Shown here piece after piece: positions 1-8,479 of a stretch of DNA of 64,000 bases. Each line of letters opens with the position of its first letter. Position 1 is the stretch's first letter. Source of the DNA: Lewinellaceae bacterium (lineage in GTDB: Bacteria > Bacteroidota > Bacteroidia > Chitinophagales > Saprospiraceae); contig JADJSY010000007.1 in the NCBI GenBank assembly GCA_016711435.1, forward strand, positions 62,001-126,000, written 5' to 3'. The translations under genes and the position numbers were made by a program. Under the pieces are notes generated by a model. The model was not told where the DNA came from, ran no database searches, and was given only the letters and a program-made list of their open reading frames with translations.

Positions 1-1
1 A

Positions 2-481
2 GAACGCGCCGCCCGAAAAGCGCACCCTGCGGGCGTCATGATTATCCGCACTTCGTGGGTGTATTCTGCCATCGGGCACAATTTTGTCAAAACCATGCTG
101 CGCCTCGGTGCTGAACGCCCGGTCTTGAACGTCGTTTTTGATCAAATCGGCACGCCGACGTATGCCCCCGACCTGGCGGCAGCCGTGCTGAGCATTATCG
201 ACAAAACGATGCGCGGTGAAATAGCCAGGGAAACGCTGGCGGGCATCTGGCACTATTCTAATGAAGGCGTAACCAGCTGGTACGATTTTGCGGAGGCTAT
301 TTTTGATATACAGGGTCTGCCATGCCGCGTGCAACCCATTGAAACAAAGGATTTTCCAACCCCCGCACAACGTCCGCCTTTCAGCGTTCTGAACAAATCA
401 AAAATCAAATCGCAACTCGGAATCGACATTCCGCACTGGCGCGAAAGCCTCGTTCGTTGTCTGAATGTGTTAGATCGTTGA
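2..481 (+). CDS. rmlD: dTDP-4-dehydrorhamnose reductase, C-terminal part (5' end outside window)
   Basis: The reading frame is open from the first bases of the window, so only the last ~160 residues are seen. The segment has the RTSWVYS motif and the GTPTYAPDLA stretch that in RmlD line the active site and the C-terminal substrate domain, and it ends with the usual GI-x-I-P-x-WRESL helix. RmlD reduces dTDP-4-keto-L-rhamnose with NAD(P)H, the last step of dTDP-rhamnose synthesis for cell-surface glycans. The internal ATG at 38 is not the real start, because the conserved sequence continues upstream of it. A related epimerase or reductase of the same superfamily is possible but less likely. Confidence 0.85.
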   Translation, partial: ERAARKAHPAGVMIIRTSWVYSAIGHNFVKTMLRLGAERPVLNVVFDQIGTPTYAPDLAAAVLSIIDKTMRGEIARETLAGIWHYSNEGVTSWYDFAEAIFDIQGLPCRVQPIETKDFPTPAQRPPFSVLNKSKIKSQLGIDIPHWRESLVRCLNVLDR

Positions 482-535
482 AAAATGTTGAGAATTTACT
501 GAAAATGAATCACTTTTGTATTCTTCAAACCAATC

Positions 536-582
536 TTTTTACCACATAGAAATCCATAGAGGGTATCTCTATGTGGTAAAAA
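536..582. terminator. Perfect 15-bp inverted repeat, probable terminator
   Basis: The arms TTTTTACCACATAGA (536-550) and its exact complement (568-582) enclose a 17-nt loop. The T-run and A-run at the two ends would allow termination on either strand. It sits 55 bp after the rmlD stop and just before the next ATG at 596, so it most likely ends the rml transcript. Confidence 0.6.
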
Positions 583-595
583 ACACCAACTGATT

Positions 596-1612
596 ATGCC
601 CACCCACCCGATTTTTGAAACTGTCCGCCAACACCTGCAACAAGGCGAAACCGGCGCCGCCCTGCACACGATGATTACTTACCTCGAAGCAGAAGGCAAA
701 CAGGAAGAACTGTTGCGCACACTTCGTGTCGTACAAGCCAATTACAATGCCGCCAAACAACAGGAACTCAAAGGGATTCTGGCTTTTCAGGAGGCCCAGC
801 GCGAATATTCCAAAGTAAATGACGCGTTGCTGAGCACTATAGACGACCTCAGCGCCGGAAGAAATACGGGTACAAGCGCAAGACCCGCGCCCAATCGAAA
901 TTGGTGGATCATCGGTGGCGCTGCATTGCTCGTCGTGGCTGTAGTGGCCGCCATCCTGTTTTTTCGCAAACCAAAAACAGCCGACCCCGTTGCAGGACAG
1001 GGCGATGAAAGCGGTGTGAAATGCCCGCAATTCAGACCCGCGGATTACAGGATTATGCTCATCCCATTTATCAGCCTGAACGATCAGGTAGCCAGGCCTG
1101 CATTGAGCATTCAAACGCGTATCCGCAGCCTGACCAGCAAAAATAATATATCGGCCGATGTGGAAATTGCCGAGGGACATACCATGGCGACGAGCCTGCC
1201 CGATTTTGTACGCGCCAAGAAAAAGGGAGATCAATGCAATGCCAATGTCGTGATTTGGGGCCAGTATGAAAAAGTAGGCGATTCCACTTTGGTCGATGTC
1301 CACTATGTTTTCACGGAAGGCTCCAAAGTCGTCAGCGGAAACACCGATTTTCATCCGTTCAGAAGCCTGTCCGCCCTTCAGCAAAGCGGTAAATCATCCG
1401 GGCTGCGCAGTCTCGACGACGCAATTTTATCGCTATGCAGCATTATGGCGGTGCATGCAGGCAAACCGGAAGTGGCCGAAAAATGGCTGGCAGAAATCGA
1501 TAATTCTTCTGAGAAGGACGACAGCCTGCAACAGGCTATCACAAACATGAAACAGATCAGGGAAAATAAAAAAACGCCGATAGAGCGCTTGCAGGAAAGG
1601 AGGAAAAATTGA
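596..1612 (+). CDS. Single-pass membrane protein with effector-associated-domain-like N-terminus
   Basis: The first ~85 residues are a helical domain (IFETVRQHLQQGETGAALHT..., then an AKQQELKGILAFQEAQREYSK helix and a last helix ending STIDDL). This layout matches the EAD11-type effector-associated domains described from bacterial conflict systems: a short helix, an A-L-x-x-L helix, a long helix around the QQEL motif, and a final helix. One strong membrane segment follows (about 101-123, WWIIGGAALLVVAVVAAILFF), then a ~210-residue soluble region that I do not recognise, with a predicted beta-rich part around IMLIPFISLND and VVIWGQYEK. Such adaptor domains usually bring a partner carrying the same domain to the membrane. 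A second protein of this architecture lies at 22641-23543. No partner is seen next to this gene. The assignment of the domain is from pattern only. Confidence 0.55.
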   Translation: MPTHPIFETVRQHLQQGETGAALHTMITYLEAEGKQEELLRTLRVVQANYNAAKQQELKGILAFQEAQREYSKVNDALLSTIDDLSAGRNTGTSARPAPNRNWWIIGGAALLVVAVVAAILFFRKPKTADPVAGQGDESGVKCPQFRPADYRIMLIPFISLNDQVARPALSIQTRIRSLTSKNNISADVEIAEGHTMATSLPDFVRAKKKGDQCNANVVIWGQYEKVGDSTLVDVHYVFTEGSKVVSGNTDFHPFRSLSALQQSGKSSGLRSLDDAILSLCSIMAVHAGKPEVAEKWLAEIDNSSEKDDSLQQAITNMKQIRENKKTPIERLQERRKN

Positions 1613-2578
1613 CCTACTTCTAAGTAAAAGGCAAAAGGTATTGACAATCAATAAATTGCCTTGCAATATCCCTATAACTCTATAACTTATTTCATCGTGC
1701 AGGCTATCCAAAAACTGAAGCGTGTCGGGCAAGCCGTTCAGCACCTTTGCGTTTTCGGGCAGTTTGACCTGGTTGATAAAAAGTTGTGCGCCGGTGAGCA
1801 GCAATTCACTGCCGTTAATGGATTTGGACGCATTGTCTACATAGCTCTGAATTGACTGCCGAGGCAGCGGTTCCTGCAAAATGGTAAAAATATAGGCAGG
1901 TTTGAGGGTATGGCTGACGTCGCGCAAATCCGACAGGGACGTATTGGCGCCGAGGTAGACTACCTTTTGGCGGCGGGTACGCAACAGATACTGCATAAAC
2001 AGCAGGGTGAGCTCCTGGGTTTCTCCTTCCGGCGTATACAGCACAAATGTCAGGGTATCCTCAAAATGACCCACAGGCTCCTTGTCGATCGCAGCCATCA
2101 GCTTGCGGCGAATCAGGTTGGCAATGAATTTTTCATGGGCGGGACTGACGCTGTTGGTCAGCCACAGAATATTCAACTTGTCTAAAAACGGGTACACCAG
2201 ATCCAGCATGGTGCGCTCGAAGCCATTTTCCCAGACATAGGAAGAAAAAATGCGGTCGAAACTTACTTCATCCATATCGATCATCGATAAGGTCAGCGCG
2301 TCGATCTGAGCGTTCTGGCTGTTGTTGTTTTCGGAAATTTCGGATACCAGTGCAGCCACTTTTTCATGCGGCATACCGGCCAGTTTGCTGATTTTGTAGC
2401 CATGACGATTGAGCAGGGCCACATTAAACAGCAGGCGTAGTTCTTCGTCCGTATAGTATCTGATATTGGTATCCGTCCGGTGCGGAACAATAAGGCGATA
2501 GCGCTGCTCCCATATCCTGATGGTGTGCGCTTTGATACCTGTAAGTCGCTCCAGGTCTCGAATCGAATAAATCGCCAT
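1433..2578 (-). CDS. MerR-family regulator with cobalamin-binding-like C-terminal region
   Basis: The N-terminus is a classic MerR winged helix (YSIRDLERLTGIKAHTIRIWEQRY, then R-Y-Y-T-D-E-E-L), about residues 1-70. It is followed by a helical cap (about 90-170, with W and E/H positions of the B12-binding-2 type) and a Rossmann-like segment (about 175-300: TLTFVLYTPEGETQELTLLF, VVYLGANTSLSDL). This is the layout of CarH/LitR-type photoreceptor-like repressors, but the cobalamin His motif E-x-x-H is only weakly visible, so light or B12 sensing is not certain. Homologues are about 300 residues. Here the frame runs on past FLDSLHDEIS (near 1690) and overlaps the convergent gene ending at 1612 by 180 bp, so the true end is probably near 1650-1680 and the natural stop has been lost by an indel. 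An array rich in GGCAAAA lies in this overlap zone. Confidence 0.75.
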   Translation of the reverse strand: MAIYSIRDLERLTGIKAHTIRIWEQRYRLIVPHRTDTNIRYYTDEELRLLFNVALLNRHGYKISKLAGMPHEKVAALVSEISENNNSQNAQIDALTLSMIDMDEVSFDRIFSSYVWENGFERTMLDLVYPFLDKLNILWLTNSVSPAHEKFIANLIRRKLMAAIDKEPVGHFEDTLTFVLYTPEGETQELTLLFMQYLLRTRRQKVVYLGANTSLSDLRDVSHTLKPAYIFTILQEPLPRQSIQSYVDNASKSINGSELLLTGAQLFINQVKLPENAKVLNGLPDTLQFLDSLHDEISYRVIGILQGNLLIVNTFCLLLRSRSIFPPFLQALYRRFFIFPDLFHVCDSLLQAVVLLRRIIDFCQPFFGHFRFACMHRHNAA

Positions 2579-2765
2579 TTTACAAAGTTCGGTCGGAAGA
2601 CTATACGATATAAAAATATAGTAATTGACTGAAAATCAATGAGTTCAGTGCCTTTTTAGTGGCGGTACCATTCTGTATCGTAAAGTAATTGCGGTAAAGT
2701 TAATAAACCAGGCCAACCTGTGGAAAGTTCATTCCTTTTTTCACGAAAGGTTCCACAGAAAAAAA

Positions 2766-2866
2766 GGAATGAGGGATGAGGAATGAGGGATGCCGAGCGT
2801 GATGCCCGACATCACGCTCGGCCATTCATCATTCATCATCATCATTCATCATTTATCATTCCTCAT
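2766..2866. repeat. Fold-back element with GGAATGA/GGGATGA heptamers
   Basis: Four exact heptamers (GGAATGA GGGATGA GGAATGA GGGATG) at 2766-2792 lead into a perfect 12-bp hairpin (CCGAGCGTGATG at 2793-2804, its complement at 2810-2821), then CATTCAT-type heptamers in the opposite orientation to about 2866. The TGA stop codon of the LytTR regulator (2863-2865) lies inside the right array. The rest of the gap upstream (2579-2765) shows nothing recognisable. Confidence 0.75.
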
Positions 2867-3627
2867 CCCACCAGCCATTTTTTAAAATCCGCCGAGCGCT
2901 CCGTGCTCACAATGGTTTCCAGGTCCGTCGGCGGCTCCAGGTCAATTTTCACCCTGCTTTTGGAGTAAGGGTGCATTTCTTTGATGGACGCCACATGGAC
3001 GATAAACTGGCGGTTGATACGATAAAAGGAAACGGGATCGAGCAGGCTTTCCAGTTTGTCGAGCGGATAATCGACAGGATACCGTTTGCCGGAGCTGCGC
3101 GAAACCACGAAGGTGATTTTATCTTTGGTGTAGAAGTAGGCCGCGTCGCTCATTTCCACCAATTTGTAACTGTTGCTGAACCGGATGAGCATACGGCGCA
3201 GATAACCGCCCCCCGCTTCCTGTCGGCGCAAGGTGTCCAGCAGGGGGCCGTAATTCGGCGCCGCTGCCGATTGGAAAACACGTTTGTATTTTTCAATCGC
3301 GGCTTCCAACTCATTGATTTTGATGGGCTTAAGCAAATAATCTACTGCCGTCACTTTAAAGGCCTGCACGGCGTATTCGTCATAAGCGGTGGTGAATATG
3401 ACCGGAGCAGTGACCTGCACATGCTCAAATATTTCAAAACTCGCACCGTCTGCCAGGTGTATGTCGAGCAGTATCAGGTCGGGTTGCGGATTGTTTTGCA
3501 ACCACACAACAGCGGTTTCCACACTGTCGAGCCGGTCGATCACGATGGCTTCCGGCGCTATTTCACCCAGCATTTTTTCTAATCTGCGGGCCGCCGCGTT
3601 TTCGTCTTCAATGATAAGAATGTTCAT
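2863..3627 (-). CDS. LytTR-family response regulator
   Basis: Residues 1-120 form a receiver domain: acidic pair E7/D8, phospho-acceptor Asp55 in LILLDIHL, Thr in IFTTAYDEYA and Lys in YLLKPI. Residues about 145-252 are a LytTR DNA-binding domain (DAAYFYTKDKITFVVSRSSGKRYP, then SFYRINRQFIVHVASIKEM). It would act in the cytoplasm as the transcription factor for the sensor kinase encoded upstream on the same strand (3878-6766), a pairing common in Bacteroidota. About 250 bp separate the two genes, more than in a tight operon; I see no clear promoter there. The stop codon falls within a repeat array, so the last residues may have been altered when the array arose. Confidence 0.9.
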   Translation of the reverse strand: MNILIIEDENAAARRLEKMLGEIAPEAIVIDRLDSVETAVVWLQNNPQPDLILLDIHLADGASFEIFEHVQVTAPVIFTTAYDEYAVQAFKVTAVDYLLKPIKINELEAAIEKYKRVFQSAAAPNYGPLLDTLRRQEAGGGYLRRMLIRFSNSYKLVEMSDAAYFYTKDKITFVVSRSSGKRYPVDYPLDKLESLLDPVSFYRINRQFIVHVASIKEMHPYSKSRVKIDLEPPTDLETIVSTERSADFKKWLVG

Positions 3628-3877
3628 GTGAGAGGTGGTGTTAGTGTGGAGAATTGTCCTTCGGCCTTTTTTTAGTGTTTAGGCCGGAGTGTTCAGGCCT
3701 GAATCGTGAATTTGTTTAGTTTGTGGTGTTTAGTTATATTTTCGGGGCTTAGTTGTTTGAGCAGTAGTTGATATTTTGGTCAGGCCTGCAAATCCCCAAA
3801 CTTAAACCCACACCGAAAAGACTCCGACAGGCCGAAACGACTCTCACACCCACCAAGGGGCACCTTCACCCACTCAC

Positions 3878-6766
3878 TCACGTCTCCCGCACTGGTACCT
3901 TTACCGTAAAAAACGCTGCATTATCTTCCACAATAACCGGTCGTTCGCCGAGCAGCCGGTAGCGGTGAATCAGACTTTGCAGACCGAAGTGGGTACTGGG
4001 TTCCGGTTTTATTTTTTTCTGGATGTTATTTCTGACCACGACATAGTTGTCGTCATCCACAAAAATTTCGATGTTCAGCGGTTTGCTTGCGGAAATAACA
4101 TTGTGTTTTACGGCATTTTCCACCAGCATTTGTAAGGCAAGCGGCATGACGAGACCCGTGTGCCCGCTCAGGCGGTTCAGCAGGTTAAAACCGTCTTCGT
4201 AGCGTTTTTTGAGTAAAAAATGAAAACTCTCCACCAACTCTTTTTCCTCTTGCAGGGTAATAAAATCGCGCTCGCGGTAGGCCATCATGCTCCGGTAAAA
4301 ATCGGACAGGTGTTCCACATACGCCACCGCCACTTTGGGGTTTTCCTCGATGATGGTAATCAGCGTATTAAAACTATTGAACAGAAAATGCGGATTGATC
4401 TGGCTTTTCAGGGCAGCAAACTGCGCTTCCACATTTTCCCTTTTCAGCAGCGCTTCTCTTTGTAACCGCGCCTCCCGGATCTTTACAAAACCAACCAACA
4501 GCACACCCGCAACCAGCATGCTGAGCAACACAAACCACCATTGCGACCAAAAAGGACGTTCGATGGTAAAAGTCCAGGAAGTTTCGGGCACCTGGTCAAA
4601 GTTGCCGTGTTCGCTCGTTTGTACCCGGAAGGTGTAGCGACCGGGCGGCAGCTTGGGATAGGAGGCCAGGTGGTCTTTTGACACTTTCCAGTCCGGATCG
4701 AAACCTTCCAGCATATAACGATAGCGCACCGATTCCGGGCGGGTGTACCACAGGCCGGTGAAGTTGAAAATGAAGTAGTTCTGGTTGTATTTAAATGTAT
4801 GCTGTTGAAGCATATCGACGGATTGCATCAATACCGAAACGGCGGTAATGCCCGGCTGTGGGTCATCGAGAAAGGTTTCATCGAAGGAAGCAATGCGCAC
4901 AATACCTTGTCGCGTTCCGATCCATACGTGTCCTGATCTGTCGCGGCTGAGGGCGTTCAAATTCACTTCAAGGGAAGTGCCCGGTTCCATGTCACAAAAA
5001 ACGGCGTGATCCACCCGTTCGGGATTAAGCAGGTCGAAACCATCGTCGTAGCCGATCACAATATTTCCATCACCGCCCACTGCGAGACCGGTAATTTTAT
5101 TGCTGTGCAGGTGATTAGCGGTGGTATAGTGCCGAAACTGACCATTATCCAGACAAAAAAGCCCATCCCGGTCTGTGCTGAACCAGATACGTCCCTTGTT
5201 GTCTTCCGCAATACTGTAAATTGTTTTAAGTGCGATGTCGTTTGCATGGGTATAGGATTGTATGGTGCCCTGTTCCAACACCCGCAACCCGTCTCCGTCC
5301 GTGCCGAACCACACCCGGCCCTTGCTGTCTGTAAAAACCTTGTAAATATAACTGTTGCCCAATGCTGACATCTCGGGCAATTCATTAAAAAACAGGTTAT
5401 TATCCGAATCAAATACCGAAATGCCACCTAAAGTAGCCAGCCAAACCCGTTGTGCATTGCCGGTAATCGACAGCACACTGCCATTGGCAAGGCCATCTTT
5501 TTCATTCAGGCGCTTGAGCATGCGCCCATCTGTACCAATCACGAAAACGCCATTGCCAAAAGACCCGGCCCATATTTCCGATTCCGGCGACTCCCACAGG
5601 GAGATGATATTGTGCTGAGCAGGTAAAACTTGTTTAAAAACGCCGTTTTCTTTTACAAAAAGACCTTCCTGACTACCCGCCCAAAGCCTCCCCCGGCTGT
5701 CTGTCAAAACAGCCTGCGTATTGCCGAACGGCGGAAGCAACGCCCCGAATTTTACCTGCGCGTTATACAATAGGCCTTTGTCGAGCACCGCCCAGAGCAG
5801 CCCTTCCCGGTCCTTGCGCAGGCTTTGTATTTTCATACGCCGAAGCGGGTGCGCATCGGGCAAGGTATAGGTTTTGCCGGTGGCCGGTTCAAAGCGCACA
5901 GGGCCGTTTCGTTCCGTACCGATCCATACTTCACTACTGCCGAATGTCACCAGACTCGTAACAGGTCCGAATGACCAGCCGGGCGCCTGTACCTTGCAGC
6001 GCCGGGCGTTTACATCATAACAACAGATGCCGTTATCATGGGTTCCGATCCACATATTTCCCTGATTATCAGGAAATAAAGCAGTGATAATCTCATCGGG
6101 AAGCCCTTCGTCCACACCTAGGCGCTGCACTTTTTTCTGTCCGCGTTCCGGCATCGAACAAATGCTGATGCCTGCATCCGTGGCAGCCCATATCCTGCCC
6201 TGCACATCGGTAGCCAGGGTATAAATATCATCGCTGGATAAGCCGACGTCTGCGGCATTAAACTGGTAAAGCCGCTCTTCTTTCCAGACATACAGCCCTT
6301 CACCGTACGCGCCGAACCACAAAGCGCCGTTCCCATCCTGCGCAAATGCCGTAATGGCTTTTGCCGGCAGTCCTTCCGCAGGCTCCCAGACTTGCAGCTG
6401 CGTGGATTGTGTCGTGTGTTCGTTGGAATCGCCGTTTAAAATAGAAGGAAAATTACCTGTCACGGGTACCAATCCGATACAACCGTTGCTAAAACCGACC
6501 CAAATGATGCCCTGTGATTCGAATAATGCCGTTATCCTTATATTCAACAGCGAATCGGGCAATCTTACCTGCTGAAAAAGCAGGCCGTCGTATCTGAACA
6601 ATCCGGCATCCGCACCGCACCACATCCATCCGCGGCTATCCTGCAGGGTCGTCGTCATCCGTACTTCACCCAGTTCTTTCACCGGGTGCAGCCTGAATTC
6701 GGGCATTTGCGCCTGTGCGGCAGCAAATGTCAGGAACAGGAGCAGGATGGTGGAAGGGAATTTCAC
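3878..6766 (-). CDS. Beta-propeller sensor histidine kinase (LytS-type)
   Basis: The 962-residue protein has a signal peptide (1-19, ending AQAQ). Then come about a dozen two-component-regulator propeller repeats (forms of G-x-I-W-x-G-T-x-x-G-L), filling about 25-650 as two periplasmic propellers. A Y_Y_Y beta domain (PKLPPGRYTFRVQT, about 700-725) and one membrane helix (about 743-763) follow. The cytoplasmic part has a His_kinase motif with phospho-acceptor His in INPHFLFNSF (about 790) and a HATPase module (MLVENAVKHN). The enzyme would autophosphorylate and pass phosphate to the LytTR regulator at 2863-3627. Ligands of this family are mostly unknown; polysaccharides are known for some hybrid relatives. 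There is no fused receiver domain, so this is the two-protein form. Heptamer arrays begin about 10 bp upstream of the start codon. Confidence 0.9.
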   Translation of the reverse strand: MKFPSTILLLFLTFAAAQAQMPEFRLHPVKELGEVRMTTTLQDSRGWMWCGADAGLFRYDGLLFQQVRLPDSLLNIRITALFESQGIIWVGFSNGCIGLVPVTGNFPSILNGDSNEHTTQSTQLQVWEPAEGLPAKAITAFAQDGNGALWFGAYGEGLYVWKEERLYQFNAADVGLSSDDIYTLATDVQGRIWAATDAGISICSMPERGQKKVQRLGVDEGLPDEIITALFPDNQGNMWIGTHDNGICCYDVNARRCKVQAPGWSFGPVTSLVTFGSSEVWIGTERNGPVRFEPATGKTYTLPDAHPLRRMKIQSLRKDREGLLWAVLDKGLLYNAQVKFGALLPPFGNTQAVLTDSRGRLWAGSQEGLFVKENGVFKQVLPAQHNIISLWESPESEIWAGSFGNGVFVIGTDGRMLKRLNEKDGLANGSVLSITGNAQRVWLATLGGISVFDSDNNLFFNELPEMSALGNSYIYKVFTDSKGRVWFGTDGDGLRVLEQGTIQSYTHANDIALKTIYSIAEDNKGRIWFSTDRDGLFCLDNGQFRHYTTANHLHSNKITGLAVGGDGNIVIGYDDGFDLLNPERVDHAVFCDMEPGTSLEVNLNALSRDRSGHVWIGTRQGIVRIASFDETFLDDPQPGITAVSVLMQSVDMLQQHTFKYNQNYFIFNFTGLWYTRPESVRYRYMLEGFDPDWKVSKDHLASYPKLPPGRYTFRVQTSEHGNFDQVPETSWTFTIERPFWSQWWFVLLSMLVAGVLLVGFVKIREARLQREALLKRENVEAQFAALKSQINPHFLFNSFNTLITIIEENPKVAVAYVEHLSDFYRSMMAYRERDFITLQEEKELVESFHFLLKKRYEDGFNLLNRLSGHTGLVMPLALQMLVENAVKHNVISASKPLNIEIFVDDDNYVVVRNNIQKKIKPEPSTHFGLQSLIHRYRLLGERPVIVEDNAAFFTVKVPVRET

Positions 6767-6775
6767 AATTAATAA

Positions 6776-6843
<68 letters not shown>

Positions 6844-6875
6844 GGATTTAAGATTCATAAGTAGGCTGATAAGTA

Positions 6876-6952
6876 GTTATCAGTTATTAGTTATTGGTTA
6901 TTAGTGTTGATACTCAAGCATTTACAAATAATTTAGCCAAAACTAATTTTGC
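6876..6952 (+). repeat. Family I intergenic element, copy 1
   Basis: Four heptamers (GTTATCA, GTTATTA, GTTATTG, GTTATTA; 6876-6903) run directly into a core that reads GTGTTGATACTCAAGC, then ATTTACAAATAATTTAGCC, then AAAACTAATTTTGC. The same core recurs at 8158-8206, 18522-18554 (complement), 20945-20986 and 48832-48879 (complement). Flanking AAGTAG/CTACTT pairs add an outer stem. Confidence 0.75.
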
Positions 6953-7034
6953 ACTCCTACTTATACAAAATTAGTTGAACCTAAATATTCTATAACTCAT
7001 TGATTTACATTGCTTTTTGCCCACTTATTTTTTG

Positions 7035-7151
7035 CCTTGGGGTTTGAGATCGGCTTCTATGGTCTCTACGGACTTCGCACTTCGCACTATAGACTTCGCA
7101 CTATAGACTTCGCACTTTTTATCCTTCGGGTTTAAGATCGGCTTCTATGGT
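7035..7151. repeat. 29-bp direct repeat flanking a CGCACTATAGACTT array at the end of the YceI-like gene
   Basis: 7035-7063 and 7123-7151 match at 27 of 29 positions and both encode TIEADLKP(Q/E)G on the minus strand. Between them lie two and a half copies of a 14-mer (GACTTCGCACTATA). Beyond the outer copy the frame continues G-K-K-stop, which looks like the original end of the gene. The array appears to have inserted with duplication of the gene end. Confidence 0.75.
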
Positions 7152-7685
7152 GACGGAAATTTCTTCCGCAATTTTCTGGTATACAATCCGGGGAATGGTG
7201 ATGTTGTGTTCGCTGAGCGGCACCGTAAAAGTAGAACGAACCTGGATGCGTTTTCCAGCAACCACCACCTGGCTTTTGATGATGCGTTCCTGTTCCACCC
7301 CATGCACCGAAATTTTCCCCTTGGCCCGCACGGAGTAGACGCCGTCTGTCTGCAAATTCACCTCTTCAATAATTTTTCCGGTAAAACTGGCTTTCGGATA
7401 CTTGTCGCTTTCCATGTAGTTTTCATTAAAATGCTCGCGTTGCAGCTGGTTGTTAAAGCCCTCAAAAGATCGAATATCGACCGTCCAGGCAAAGCTGTTC
7501 GTTGAAAAATCGATGGCGCCCCGCAGTTTATTACTCTGCGCCTCGATCACCTCCAGCGTTGCATCCGATTTGAGCATTATTTTGCCGTTGTTACAGCGAA
7601 AAATGGTTGCTTCGGGAAACTGGAATCCCAGCACCGTCAGAAATGACCATAAAAAGAGAGATGTCTGCATGGTTGAATTGTTCAA
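7119..7685 (-). CDS. YceI-like periplasmic/secreted protein
   Basis: The 188-residue protein has a hydrophobic N-terminus that can serve as a signal peptide (TSLFLWSFLTVLGF). The core resembles the YceI lipocalin-like fold: KLRGAIDFSTNSFAWTVDIR, then the hallmark FNENYMESDKYPKASFTGK, then GKISVHGVEQERIIKSQ. YceI-like proteins bind isoprenoid-type lipids in the periplasm in characterised cases; the ligand here is unknown. The last residues (TIEADLKPEG-stop) are a duplicate of a segment 88 bp downstream that ends KPQGKK, so the stop used now was created by a repeat insertion that cost only about two residues. The gene is alone on its strand, with no obvious promoter box. Confidence 0.8.
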   Translation of the reverse strand: MNNSTMQTSLFLWSFLTVLGFQFPEATIFRCNNGKIMLKSDATLEVIEAQSNKLRGAIDFSTNSFAWTVDIRSFEGFNNQLQREHFNENYMESDKYPKASFTGKIIEEVNLQTDGVYSVRAKGKISVHGVEQERIIKSQVVVAGKRIQVRSTFTVPLSEHNITIPRIVYQKIAEEISVTIEADLKPEG

Positions 7686-7843
7686 AAGTTGCCTAAAAAT
7701 AGAAGGTACCTGACAGTTCTTCTGAAATTAGTGACTGAACGGGTAAAAAACCAATCCGGACGGGATTCTGGCAAGAATTTGGTTAATCAAAAATAAGTCT
7801 GCCGAACTGCCGTTTTCCGTTCTTCTAAAATCTGGGCGGCTTA

Positions 7844-7874
7844 CTTGCAATACTTCAAAAATGCGCTACCTTTG
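7844..7874 (+). promoter_or_regulatory. Bacteroidota-type promoter
   Basis: A CTTG -33 box (7844-7847) and an exact TAnnTTTG -7 box TACCTTTG (7867-7874) are separated by 19 nt, the spacing known for the major Bacteroidota sigma factor. Transcription would start near 7880, which rules out the upstream ATG at 7845 and supports the start at 7908 for the small gene that follows. Confidence 0.7.
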
Positions 7875-7907
7875 GTGCGCAATATCGTCCTTAAATCATA
7901 TAATGTC

Positions 7908-8120
7908 ATGCGATTTCCATTTGGCAATAAAAAAGACGATGCCCTGCATAATGACCAGGATCATAAGTCCAAACGCTCTTTAGACGATTTGGAAGATGAT
8001 AATATCACGAAGCTGGGCAAAGACGAAATGAATAAACTGGGCGGTGGCCGGGATTCCTCCAAGCCGCTATCGGGCTTTCCTGATCTGCGCGACAGTCTGG
8101 GCAGCACGATTCCGCTGTGA
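7908..8120 (+). CDS. Small hydrophilic protein of unknown function
   Basis: A 70-residue protein beginning MRFPFGNKKDDA. It is very charged, with a D/K-rich middle (RSLDDLEDDNITKLGKDEMNKLG) and a small C-terminal part (SGFPDLRDSLGS). There is no signal peptide or membrane segment. The start at 7908 is chosen because a good promoter sits at 7844-7874, downstream of the alternative ATG at 7845. It stands alone between the YceI-like gene (divergent) and the DUF2157-like pair and is followed by a Family I repeat and a hairpin. I do not recognise a family. Confidence 0.5.
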   Translation: MRFPFGNKKDDALHNDQDHKSKRSLDDLEDDNITKLGKDEMNKLGGGRDSSKPLSGFPDLRDSLGSTIPL

Positions 8121-8129
8121 TATTAAATA

Positions 8130-8206
8130 GTTATCGGTTATTAGTTATTGGTTATCAGTTCTGATAATCAAGACTTTATAAATAATTTAGCCAAAACTAA
8201 TTTTGC
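8130..8206 (+). repeat. Family I intergenic element, copy 2
   Basis: GTTATCG, GTTATTA, GTTATTG and GTTATCA (8130-8157) precede the core GTTCTGATAATCAAGAC, TTTATAAATAATTTAGCC, AAAACTAATTTTGC. From AATAATTTAGCC onward it is identical to copy 1 at 6876-6952. It begins 9 bp after the stop of the small gene. The gap 8121-8479 contains this element, a hairpin, a fold-back and a promoter box, but no gene. Confidence 0.75.
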
Positions 8207-8239
8207 TTGATTACTTAGGAACGGCGCCGTTCCTTACCA

Positions 8240-8276
8240 CAAATCCTTTCACTGCTCCGTGCAGTGGAAGGATTTG
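8240..8276. terminator. 16-bp hairpin, possible terminator
   Basis: CAAATCCTTTCACTGC (8240-8255) pairs with 8261-8276 with a single G-T wobble around a 5-nt loop, followed by TTATTTCTT. It lies 120 bp after the small gene at 7908-8120. Confidence 0.5.
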
Positions 8277-8292
8277 TTATTTCTTGCCGGAT

Positions 8293-8442
8293 TTGAGGGT
8301 TGAGGTTGTTGAGGTTGTTGGGGGTTGAGGTTGTTGAGGTTGTTGAGGGTTGAGAATGTTGAGGGTGGTAACTCAAGCCATGAGTTACCACCCTCAACAT
8401 TCTCAACCCTCAACATTCTCAACAACCTCAACCCCCAACAAC
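8293..8442. repeat. Family II fold-back, GGTTGTTGA-type arms
   Basis: The left arm repeats GGTTGAGGTTGTTGA-type units, the right arm their complements. At the centre is a perfect hairpin GGGTGGTAACTCA / AGCCA loop / TGAGTTACCACCC (8363-8393). The same centre occurs with unrelated arms at 26948-26975, 30790-30845 and 53306-53332. Confidence 0.8.
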
Positions 8443-8452
8443 CAAAAGTCCC

Positions 8453-8460
8453 TACATTTG
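8453..8460 (+). promoter_or_regulatory. TAnnTTTG -7 box (TACATTTG)
   Basis: An exact match to the Bacteroidota -7 consensus, 19 bp before the ATG at 8480 and directly after the fold-back element. No clear -33 TTTG is present, because that position is occupied by repeat sequence. Confidence 0.5.
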
Positions 8461-8479
8461 GTCGTGAAAAACACCGCCT

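Noticed and set aside
1433..1640. C-terminal extension of the MerR-type regulator
   Set aside because: It overlaps a convergent gene by 180 bp and has no family similarity; read-through after an indel is more likely.
7845..7907. Upstream ATG for the small gene at 7908
   Set aside because: The promoter at 7844-7874 lies within it.
8293..8442. Regular repeats that could suggest a CRISPR array
   Set aside because: Units are 7-9 nt and tandem, without spacers of constant length. Inverted pairing and lack of cas genes exclude CRISPR, here and at the other arrays.
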